DNA from: Actinomycetota bacterium
Lineage (GTDB): Bacteria; Actinomycetota; Actinomycetes; Nanopelagicales; Nanopelagicaceae
Assembly (NCBI GenBank): GCA_009705165.1
Contig: WLCU01000054.1
Coordinates: forward strand, 1-6,635
DNA: 6,635 bases
Direction of reading: 5' to 3'
Within the stretch, counting starts at the first letter, position 1. The number at the start of each line of letters is the position of its first letter. The position numbers were made by a program, and so were the translations under genes. Shown in pieces: positions 1-6,635 of the stretch. The notes under the pieces were generated by a model. That model worked only from the letters and a program-made list of their open reading frames with translations, was not told where the DNA came from and made no database searches.

Positions 1-84
1 GCGATGTGTTTTTTCTGCAACAACAACATCATCGGGATTATCGACGATTCCCTTTACTAAATGCTCTAGAGCTTCATCCATCAT
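1..84 (-). CDS. khpA: KH-domain RNA-binding protein KhpA (YlqC family), 5' end only
   Basis: The first 28 codons of a gene running off the left edge. The peptide begins MMDEALEHLVKGIVDNPDD and continues VVVAEKTHR, which matches the N-terminus of the small (about 75-80 residue) single-KH-domain proteins encoded just after rpsP in many Gram-positive bacteria. In that family KhpA binds RNA and pairs with KhpB/Jag to influence cell division and envelope growth; its role here is inferred from the family. Two ATG codons stand in tandem (82-84 and 79-81), so either could be the start. Only two bases separate it from the rpsP stop and there is no clear Shine-Dalgarno sequence, so translational coupling to rpsP is likely. 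The KH GXXG loop lies outside the window and cannot be checked. Confidence 0.88.
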   Translation of the reverse strand, partial: MMDEALEHLVKGIVDNPDDVVVAEKTHR

Positions 85-86
85 TG

Positions 87-644
87 TTATTCGGCAGCCG
101 CTTCTTCAGCAGGTGTCTCAACAACTGCTTCTGTCTCAACAACTGCTTCTGTCTCAACAACTGCTTCTGCTTCAACTGCAGCCTCTGTAACTTCAGCGAC
201 AGCTTCGACAACTGGTTCTTCGGCTACAACTGGATTGGCCTTTGCAGCTAACTTCTCCTGTGCTTTCTTCTTTAGAGTAGTTGCGCCTTCTTTAGGTTCA
301 TCCATTGCTTGCTTAACAGCTGCTTCGTAAGCAACGTTCTTGCCAACCTTTGGAGCTGCAACGCGAAGAGTTCCTTCAGTTCCAGGAAGTCCCTTGTGCT
401 TTTGCCAATCTCCAGTAACTTTCAAAAGGGCCTCTACAGCCTCTGATGGTTGTGCACCAACACCGAGCCAGTACAGAGCGCGCTCTGAGTTGATCTCAAT
501 AAGTGATGGTTCTTGTCCTGGAACGTAGCGACCAATTTCTTCAATTGATAGACCGTTACGTGCCTTGCGTGAGTCTGTAACAACTACACGGAAAAATGGT
601 GTGCGGATTTTACCCATGCGCATTAAACGAATTTTTGTAGCCAA
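87..644 (-). CDS. rpsP: 30S ribosomal protein S16 with long acidic repeat tail
   Basis: Small-subunit ribosomal protein S16, which binds 16S rRNA early in 30S assembly. Residues 1-85 are the conserved core, starting [20 protein letters not shown] and including [18 protein letters not shown] and the [17 protein letters not shown] segment. Residues 86-135 are a basic helical extension ([13 protein letters not shown]). From about 137 to the end at 185 the protein is a low-complexity Ala/Glu/Val/Thr tail. Bacterial S16 is usually 80-100 residues; actinobacterial versions often carry such tails, so the length is unusual in general but fits the phylum. The start is a TTG codon at 642-644, chosen because it gives the conserved Met-Ala beginning and lies 11 bases after an AGGAG. 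It leads the rpsP–khpA cluster. Confidence 0.96.
   Translation of the reverse strand: MATKIRLMRMGKIRTPFFRVVVTDSRKARNGLSIEEIGRYVPGQEPSLIEINSERALYWLGVGAQPSEAVEALLKVTGDWQKHKGLPGTEGTLRVAAPKVGKNVAYEAAVKQAMDEPKEGATTLKKKAQEKLAAKANPVVAEEPVVEAVAEVTEAAVEAEAVVETEAVVETEAVVETPAEEAAAE
115..168 (-). repeat. Three exact 18-bp tandem repeats in the rpsP tail
   Basis: Three identical, head-to-tail 18-base units (plus-strand gtctcaacaactgcttct at 115-132, 133-150 and 151-168). A degenerate partial copy follows at about 169-180. Because 18 is a multiple of three, each unit adds exactly six residues, read in frame as EAVVET in the acidic tail of S16 (about residues 160-177). Identity at the DNA level, not just in the protein, suggests recent expansion by slippage or unequal recombination. 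The copy number may vary between strains without breaking the frame. Confidence 0.95.
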
Positions 645-655
645 GTGAGTTTGTA

Positions 656-660
656 CTCCT
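656..660 (-). promoter_or_regulatory. Ribosome binding site of rpsP
   Basis: AGGAG on the minus strand, 11 bases ahead of the TTG start of rpsP. The spacing is slightly long, but it is the only purine-rich site here. Together with the conserved Met-Ala N-terminus it decides the TTG as the start. Confidence 0.7.
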
Positions 661-707
661 GTTTATGTGTGTCACACGAATCGATCGCAGCGGGGTGCGC
701 AATCAAT

Positions 708-736
708 GTCATACAACTATCGGTCGTGGATGTTGA
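708..736 (-). promoter_or_regulatory. Possible promoter of rpsP (weak)
   Basis: On the minus strand a TCAACA (731-736) and a TATGAC (708-713) are separated by 17 bases. Each matches four of six positions of the sigma-70-family consensus. This would place a transcript start near 700 and give rpsP a leader of roughly 55 bases. The match is weak and could arise by chance. A separate promoter is plausible because the 163-base gap is the second largest break in an otherwise packed gene string. Confidence 0.25.
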
Positions 737-782
737 ACGGGGGTAGAGGGCCCCATCAACAGGTGCCCAATTCTGCCATCCA
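727..782 (-). other. Structured intergenic region between ffh and rpsP
   Basis: In the minus-strand RNA, a hairpin can form with a TGTTGA/TCAACA stem (731-736 with 756-761), a small internal loop and a GGGG/CCCC stem (739-742 with 751-754). A competing hairpin pairs 748-754 with 762-768 (GGGCACC against GGGGCCC, one mismatch). Because both use the GGGG run at 751-754, they exclude each other. An outer TGGATG/CATCCA pairing (777-782 with 727-732) could close the region. No T-run follows in the direction of transcription, so it does not look like a classical intrinsic terminator for ffh. It may be a processed 3' end of ffh, a leader element of the S16 operon, or chance structure. Confidence 0.35.
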
Positions 783-807
783 AAGCCTGCAAACGCGAAA
801 TCGGGCC

Positions 808-2244
808 TTACTGACCCTGTTCTAAGGCGCGCTTTGCGGGGTTTCCTGATTTAGATTTCTTCTTCCCCGGTTGGCTCTTGGCAGCAGGCTTTGGCATGGC
901 CGGCATACCCATGCCACCCATTCCTGCCGGCATACCGCCATTTCGTACTTGCTTCATCATCTTTTGTGCAGCGGCAAAACGATCAACAAGGTTATTTACA
1001 TCGGAAACTTTTCGACCAGCACCTAATGCGATTCGCGCACGTCTTGAACCGTTAAGAACCTTGGGATCTTGGCGTTCAAGTGGAGTCATGGATTGAACAA
1101 TGGCTTTAGTACGAACAATTTCACTTTCGTCAAAGTTTTCTACCTGTTTTTTCATCTGCCCCGCACCGGGCAACATTCCTAGCAATTTAGACATTGAACC
1201 CATTTTAGACATGGCCTGTAACTGTTCGAGAAAATCTTCAAGGGTGAAATCCTCACCGCTGGCAAACTTTGCTTCAAGCTTTGCTGATGTATCTCCATCA
1301 AAGGCCTTCTTTGCTTGTTCGGCAAGGGTTGCGACATCTCCCATTCCAAGAATGCGTGAAGCCATACGCTCTGGATAAAAAATATCAAAATCAGCTAATT
1401 TTTCACCCGTTGATGCAAACATAATTGGGCGTTTTGTTATCGATGCGATTGAAAGTGCGGCGCCACCTCGGGCATCTCCATCTAATTTTGTTAAAACAAC
1501 TCCATCAAATCCAACACCGTTTAGAAATGCTTCCGAAGTTCGCACAGCATCTTGACCGATCATTGCATCGACGACGAAGAGAATCTCATCGGGATTAATT
1601 GCATCTCTAATCGATACAGCTTGATTCATTAATTCTTCATCAATACCAAGTCGTCCAGCTGTATCGACAATAACCATGTTATATAACTTAGATTTTGCAA
1701 ACTCGATACCGCTCTTAGCAACCTTTACAGGATCGCCAACACCATTTCCAGGTTCAGGAGCAAAGACTGGAACTCCAATACTTTCGCCGACAACTTGTAG
1801 CTGTGTAACCGCATTTGGACGCTGTAAGTCAGATGCAACTAAAAGAGGTGTATTTCCTTGATCAGCATAAAACTTTGCCAACTTGCCAGCCAAAGTTGTT
1901 TTACCGGCTCCTTGTAAACCTGCCAACATAATTACCGTGGGTGGATTCTTTGCAAAACGCACCCTGCGAGCAGACCCACCTAAAATTTCAATTAAGGCGG
2001 TGTTGACGATTTCAAAGACGGCTTGTGCTTGATTTGTTCCTGATTGCAAAGTTGGCAACGCAGCGAGAGATTTCTCGCGGATTTGGGAAATAAAGGTCTC
2101 AACCACTGACAACGCAACATCGGACTCGAGTAAAGCTTGGCGAATCTCGATGCACGTAGTTTCGATATCGGCGCTACTAATCTTGCCGCGCCCACGCAAA
2201 GCCGAAAATGCTCCGCTAAAGCGTGTAGTGAGTGACTCAAACAT
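808..2244 (-). CDS. ffh: Signal recognition particle protein Ffh (SRP54 GTPase)
   Basis: The protein core of the bacterial signal recognition particle. It binds signal sequences on ribosomes and 4.5S RNA, then docks on FtsY in a GTP-dependent way to deliver the chain to SecYEG. Domains run N (about 1-90), G (about 100-300) and methionine-rich M (about 330-440). Visible motifs are the P-loop GLQGAGKTT at 109-117, DLQRPNAV at 139-146 (the actinobacterial form), DTAGRL at 194-199, TKLDGDARGG at 252-261, and the RNA-binding SRRARIALGAGRKVSDVN around 400-417. The tail after 435 is Gly/Met/Pro then Lys-rich. Its length of 478 is slightly above the usual 450, because of this tail. It starts 12 bases after glnD, and an in-frame stop at 2251-2253 excludes a start further upstream. 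No Shine-Dalgarno sequence is visible; coupling to glnD or a near-leaderless start (TAGTCT at 2254-2259) are both possible. Confidence 0.98.
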   Translation of the reverse strand: MFESLTTRFSGAFSALRGRGKISSADIETTCIEIRQALLESDVALSVVETFISQIREKSLAALPTLQSGTNQAQAVFEIVNTALIEILGGSARRVRFAKNPPTVIMLAGLQGAGKTTLAGKLAKFYADQGNTPLLVASDLQRPNAVTQLQVVGESIGVPVFAPEPGNGVGDPVKVAKSGIEFAKSKLYNMVIVDTAGRLGIDEELMNQAVSIRDAINPDEILFVVDAMIGQDAVRTSEAFLNGVGFDGVVLTKLDGDARGGAALSIASITKRPIMFASTGEKLADFDIFYPERMASRILGMGDVATLAEQAKKAFDGDTSAKLEAKFASGEDFTLEDFLEQLQAMSKMGSMSKLLGMLPGAGQMKKQVENFDESEIVRTKAIVQSMTPLERQDPKVLNGSRRARIALGAGRKVSDVNNLVDRFAAAQKMMKQVRNGGMPAGMGGMGMPAMPKPAAKSQPGKKKSKSGNPAKRALEQGQ

Positions 2245-2256
2245 AAGGCGCTAAGA

Positions 2257-4530
2257 CTACTTCAGTAGTTGGCGTAAATGCGAAGCAACTTCTTCTGAGC
2301 GCTGGGCGCTTAATGCACCACCTGCCAACTCTGTGACATATAACGTATCGATAGCCTCGGCGCCAAGCGTTGTGACAATTGCAGAACGAATATCGATTTT
2401 TGATTGGGTTATTCCAGCACCAATTCGAAAAAGTAATCCTGGTCGGTCATGGCTTCGAACTTCAATAATTGTTGCCTCGGTTGCCTCATCATTAAAAATC
2501 TCAATAACTGGATCAGGTACAGGAATCGCTGGAGCTGATGAATATGCAGCTGCTTTGGCAGCAAGTTTGCTCTCAATATGAGCTGCATCTTGAAAAGCAT
2601 TTTCTATTTCGCTACGTAAGAATTCAGCCGAGATTTCAGGTGCGTGAGGTTCCGGAGTAACAATCCATTTCATCACAGCCGACGGCCCATGTGATTTAGT
2701 TCTTGCTGAGCGAACATCTAATCGAGAAGTATTTAGCACTCCGGCAACGAGTGAGAGAAGACCAGGCTTATCTGGTGAAATTATCTCAATTGAATAACCA
2801 TTCTCACGTTTTTCCAAATTGACCTGCAAGATTCCAGCTTCAGCCGTTTTGAGTTGAGCAGGACTGATTTCAGGTTGCTTAGCAATTGTGTTGGAACCAA
2901 TCATCGCTTTTTTAACTCTGGAAACTAAATCTGAAACCAACGTAGCTTTCCAGTCGCTCCAACCAGCACTACCCGTGGCTTCACCATCGGCGATGCTCAA
3001 TGCATGCAGAAGTTCGAGCGTACTCAAATCAGGAATCACGCTGAGAATGGATTGAATGGTTGCGGGGTCATCTAAGTCACGCCGAGTTGCCGTTGCTGAT
3101 AACAACAAATGATGTTTGACAAGAATTTTAATTGTTTCAACATCTTGTAAGGGAAAACCAATTCGAATAGCCAGAGGTGCAATCAGACGTTCGCCTCTGA
3201 TCGAATGGTCTTCTTGTTCCCCTTTTCCAATATCGTGGAAAAGTGCAGCAAAGAGCAGCAAATCAGGTCGATGAACTTTACGAGTAAGCGCAGCTGCGTG
3301 CACTGCCGTTTCAACCATATGTCTATCAACTGTATGGCGATGGAGTGCATTGCGCTGTGGAAGTGAGCGAAGCGGTCGCCACTCTGGCAACCAATGAAAA
3401 ATAATCTCTTCTTGATCTAAAGCTTCAAAAATTGAAACCATTGATTCACCCGCACCAATAAGTGAAATCAAATATTCACGGGCCTCTCGAGGCCACGGAT
3501 TGGGAAGAACCGCTTTGCCATCTTTAAGTGCTGTCGATAACAATGAATAAGAGTCGAGTGAAATTGGAAGCCCCAACTGCGCTGCTGTTGCCGCAGCTCG
3601 AAGTCCCAGAATTGGATCTTTGGAGATATCTACAAGTGGATCAATTGTTATTTCCTTTTGAGCAACCGATAAATTCTTAGCAACAGGTTCACTTCGTTGT
3701 TTTCGAATCAATCGCCCAAAACCTTCCTGGGCTTTATGTTCGATTTGATGCCAAGTGAACTCCATCAGGTAATCCACCGATCGTGCCGCTTGTGCAACAT
3801 CGCTCATCAAAGCATCGGCATCTGCGTATTTAAGTTCTAGCGCTACAGCATCTTGTTCTTGAAAAAGTAAGCGATCTTTCTTGCGTCCACTGCTCTGATG
3901 CAAAGTTTCACGGACGTCATTGAGTTTGGATTCAGCCCAACTTATTCGCTCAAGTGGCACATGTGCCGAGCCAGAAATTGCAATTGCCCGCAACGCGTTT
4001 ATGTCTCGCAATCCCCCACGAGCTTCTTTTACATCTGGTTCTAGTAAGTATGCCAATTCACCCGCACGATTGTGACGCTCAGTCAGGGATTTCTTAAGTT
4101 CGGGCAATCTATGCCGTGCATTCTTGCGCCAGTTTTCGAGGCTATCGTTTTGAACTACATCAACTAAATCTGAATCTCCTGCAACAAGTCGAATATCTAA
4201 AAGGCCAAGAGCTACTTTTATATCTCTTTCTGCAGCGTCTCTAGTTTCAGAACGAGTTCGAACTGAGTGATCAACGCTTTTGCTGTCCCAAAGTGGGTAC
4301 AGGAGTGAATTAACAAACTCATTTAGTCCATCGTGTGAAAACTGGCCGTGGTGCAAAATCACAATATCTAAATCTGAACCTGGTGAAAGTTCACCGCGCC
4401 CATACCCACCGACTGCAGCAATTGCTAAACCTTTAGCGCTTTTTCCAGATTTTTCTACAGCAGCGTTAAAAAGCGAGAGAAGGAAGCGGTCGCTCTCGTT
4501 CGACCGCTCCCTTCGCTCGCGTGTGCTCAT
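2257..4530 (-). CDS. glnD: PII nucleotidyltransferase / PII-deadenylylase or deuridylylase GlnD
   Basis: Bifunctional nitrogen sensor that attaches a nucleotide to PII under nitrogen limitation and removes it when glutamine is plentiful. The nucleotidyltransferase domain has GGYGRGELSPGSDLD at 41-55, with the metal-binding Asp pair at 53 and 55. WDSKSVDHSVRT (81-92) and LEPDVKEARGGLRD (163-176) follow. An HD phosphohydrolase domain carries RHTVDRHMVE (398-407) and FHDIGKG (431-437), then VKHHLLLSATATRRDLDDP (471-489). Two C-terminal ACT domains, expected to bind glutamine, begin near 579 (SPDKPGLL at 585-592) and 687 (SHDRPGLL at 693-700). At 757 residues it is shorter than the enterobacterial enzyme (about 890) but in line with actinobacterial ones. 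A TAA directly before the ATG fixes the start. It follows glnK by 9 bases with a weak AGG site. In Corynebacterium and Streptomyces this enzyme adenylylates, rather than uridylylates, GlnK; which applies here cannot be read from sequence. Confidence 0.96.
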   Translation of the reverse strand: MSTRERRERSNESDRFLLSLFNAAVEKSGKSAKGLAIAAVGGYGRGELSPGSDLDIVILHHGQFSHDGLNEFVNSLLYPLWDSKSVDHSVRTRSETRDAAERDIKVALGLLDIRLVAGDSDLVDVVQNDSLENWRKNARHRLPELKKSLTERHNRAGELAYLLEPDVKEARGGLRDINALRAIAISGSAHVPLERISWAESKLNDVRETLHQSSGRKKDRLLFQEQDAVALELKYADADALMSDVAQAARSVDYLMEFTWHQIEHKAQEGFGRLIRKQRSEPVAKNLSVAQKEITIDPLVDISKDPILGLRAAATAAQLGLPISLDSYSLLSTALKDGKAVLPNPWPREAREYLISLIGAGESMVSIFEALDQEEIIFHWLPEWRPLRSLPQRNALHRHTVDRHMVETAVHAAALTRKVHRPDLLLFAALFHDIGKGEQEDHSIRGERLIAPLAIRIGFPLQDVETIKILVKHHLLLSATATRRDLDDPATIQSILSVIPDLSTLELLHALSIADGEATGSAGWSDWKATLVSDLVSRVKKAMIGSNTIAKQPEISPAQLKTAEAGILQVNLEKRENGYSIEIISPDKPGLLSLVAGVLNTSRLDVRSARTKSHGPSAVMKWIVTPEPHAPEISAEFLRSEIENAFQDAAHIESKLAAKAAAYSSAPAIPVPDPVIEIFNDEATEATIIEVRSHDRPGLLFRIGAGITQSKIDIRSAIVTTLGAEAIDTLYVTELAGGALSAQRSEEVASHLRQLLK

Positions 4531-4539
4531 TTACCTATC

Positions 4540-6179
<1,640 letters not shown>

Positions 6180-6194
6180 ATTTACATCTGCTTT

Positions 6195-6219
6195 CGAGAT
6201 TGATTAATCAAATGTCTCG
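6195..6219. promoter_or_regulatory. Palindrome upstream of amtB, possible operator or leader hairpin
   Basis: TTGATTAATCAA at 6200-6211 is a perfect 12-base palindrome, flanked by an outer inverted repeat CGAGA (6195-6199) and TCTCG (6215-6219). Its centre is about 26 bases before the amtB start codon. As DNA it could be the binding site of a dimeric regulator. As RNA it could form a 5-base-pair stem, a 3-base bulge and a 4-base-pair stem with a UUAA loop. It does not resemble the Corynebacterium AmtR site. No regulator can be named. Confidence 0.4.
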
Positions 6220-6240
6220 CCTTTGAGATGTCCGTAGCCT

Positions 6241-6269
6241 CTATTAAGTGAGTTACAGCAGATGATGCG
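6241..6269 (-). promoter_or_regulatory. Possible promoter of the amtB–glnK–glnD operon
   Basis: TAATAG at 6241-6246 (minus strand) is a fair -10 element. The corresponding -35 position, 6264-6269 with a 17-base spacer, has no TTGACA-like sequence, as expected for a promoter that needs an activator. The start point would fall near 6234, giving a leader of about 55 bases. The GlnR-like site lies just upstream, centred near -47, a suitable place for an activator. Confidence 0.35.
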
Positions 6270-6273
6270 CTCT

Positions 6274-6289
6274 ATTTCGAGCCGGTGAC
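6274..6289 (-). promoter_or_regulatory. GlnR-box-like site upstream of amtB
   Basis: The minus strand reads GTCAC, six bases, GAAAT. This is one mismatch from GTnAC-n6-GnAAC, the half-site pair bound by the nitrogen regulator GlnR in Streptomyces and mycobacteria. Two more GTnAC half-sites occur nearby: GTAAC at 6305-6309, and GTAAC at 6252-6256 next to the candidate -10. The 20-base offset of the first from GTCAC is not the ideal 22. GlnR control of amtB–glnK–glnD is well known in actinomycetes; whether this organism has GlnR is not visible here. Confidence 0.4.
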
Positions 6290-6316
6290 AAAAACCTTCT
6301 CTGTGTTACATCTGGG

Positions 6317-6635
6317 TTACGAGAGCAGACCTTGGATATAGCTAGCGGCATCAAAAGGGGCAAAATCAGCCTCAGTCTCACCCGATCCAATCCACTTGAT
6401 CGGAATATCTAACTCTTTTTCAATTGCCAGTGCTACGCCGCCCTTTGCACTTCCATCGGTCTTAGTCAGGATTACTCCAGTGACTTGTACTGCTTCGGTG
6501 AAGATTTTTGCTTGCTGTAATCCATTTTGACCAGTTGTGGCATCTATGACCAACAAAACTTCATTTATTGGGAAAACTTTTTCAACAACTCTTTTTACTT
6601 TTTCAAGCTCTGCCATTAAATCATTTTTATTGTGA
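6317..6635 (-). CDS. ftsY: SRP receptor FtsY, C-terminal part
   Basis: The 3' end of the gene for the membrane-associated GTPase that receives the Ffh–ribosome complex and passes it to SecYEG. The window holds its last 106 complete codons. The frame is open to the right edge and reads HNKNDLMAELEKVKRVV at the boundary, matching the FtsY segment after its DTAGRL motif. It continues with DATTGQNGLQQAKIF, the G4 motif TKTDGSAKGG that gives guanine specificity, and the closing block WIGSGETEADFAPFD. The last residues (AASYIQGLLS) end at the normal FtsY terminus. The internal ATG at 6614-6616 is not the start. No clear terminator follows, so some readthrough into amtB is possible. The NTPase P-loop and N-terminal domain are outside the window. 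Confidence 0.97.
   Translation of the reverse strand, partial: HNKNDLMAELEKVKRVVEKVFPINEVLLVIDATTGQNGLQQAKIFTEAVQVTGVILTKTDGSAKGGVALAIEKELDIPIKWIGSGETEADFAPFDAASYIQGLLS

Noticed and set aside
115..180. CRISPR-like array
   Set aside because: The repeats are directly adjacent with no spacers, 18 bases long and in frame in rpsP, so they are a coding tandem repeat.
6..251. Plus-strand open frame with repeated Cys/Asn/Leu units
   Set aside because: It is the antisense shadow of the 18-bp repeat in the S16 tail. The repetitive peptide has no start context or family resemblance, and the minus-strand frame is clearly S16 plus KhpA.
667..677. Short inverted repeat gtgtgtcacac in the rpsP leader
   Set aside because: Only five bases per arm around one base, so it cannot fold as RNA and matches no operator I recognise at this spacing.
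731..768. Intrinsic terminator after ffh
   Set aside because: The G/C-rich hairpins are not followed by a run of T in the direction of transcription, so a classical terminator is not supported.
6182..6314. Nine-base direct repeat ttacatctg at both ends of the ftsY–amtB gap (6182-6190 and 6306-6314)
   Set aside because: Too short to suggest insertion or attachment sites, and nothing mobile lies between the copies; a chance match is adequate.
6180..6316. AmtR-type operator as in Corynebacterium
   Set aside because: The site expected for AmtR (CTAT and ATAG arms) is not found; the only clear palindrome has different arms.
6317..6616. Stand-alone 99-residue protein starting at the ATG 6614-6616
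   Set aside because: The frame stays open upstream and encodes the conserved FtsY segment HNKNDL before this Met, so it is an internal codon of ftsY.

Overview
The window is a compact chromosomal stretch from an actinobacterium, with every gene on the minus strand. In transcription order (high to low coordinate) the genes are ftsY (3' end only), amtB, glnK, glnD, ffh, rpsP and khpA (5' end only). Three things point to Actinobacteria: the ftsY–amtB–glnK–glnD–ffh order known from Corynebacterium and Streptomyces relatives, the Ffh motif DLQRPNAV, and an S16 protein with a long Ala/Glu/Val-rich tail. The DNA is visibly AT-leaning for that phylum, with many codons ending in A or T. A small-genome, low-GC freshwater type such as the acI/Nanopelagicales group is therefore a reasonable guess, but it is an inference.

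Layout: 6317-6635 is the C-terminal part of the SRP receptor FtsY. A 137-base gap (6180-6316) follows and holds the likely control region of the nitrogen operon: a GlnR-box-like site, a possible -10 element and a perfect 12-base palindrome. amtB, glnK and glnD (6179 down to 2257) are tightly packed, with a TAATG overlap and then a 9-base gap. ffh follows after 12 bases. A 163-base gap (645-807) can fold into hairpins and may carry the rpsP promoter. rpsP (TTG start) and khpA are 2 bases apart and begin the usual rpsP–khpA–rimM–trmD cluster.

How the genes work together: AmtB conducts ammonium, GlnK binds and blocks AmtB when nitrogen is sufficient, and GlnD modifies or demodifies GlnK at Tyr51 in response to nitrogen status. 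Ffh and FtsY, on either side of this module, are the two GTPases that deliver ribosomes making membrane proteins to the translocon. S16 and KhpA belong to ribosome and RNA biology. All proteins look full length and intact within the window, with their key motifs in place.

I found no mobile element, CRISPR array, tRNA or rRNA, and no convincing new biological system. The most interesting material is the regulatory DNA and RNA in the two larger gaps, plus the in-frame repeat expansion in the S16 tail.
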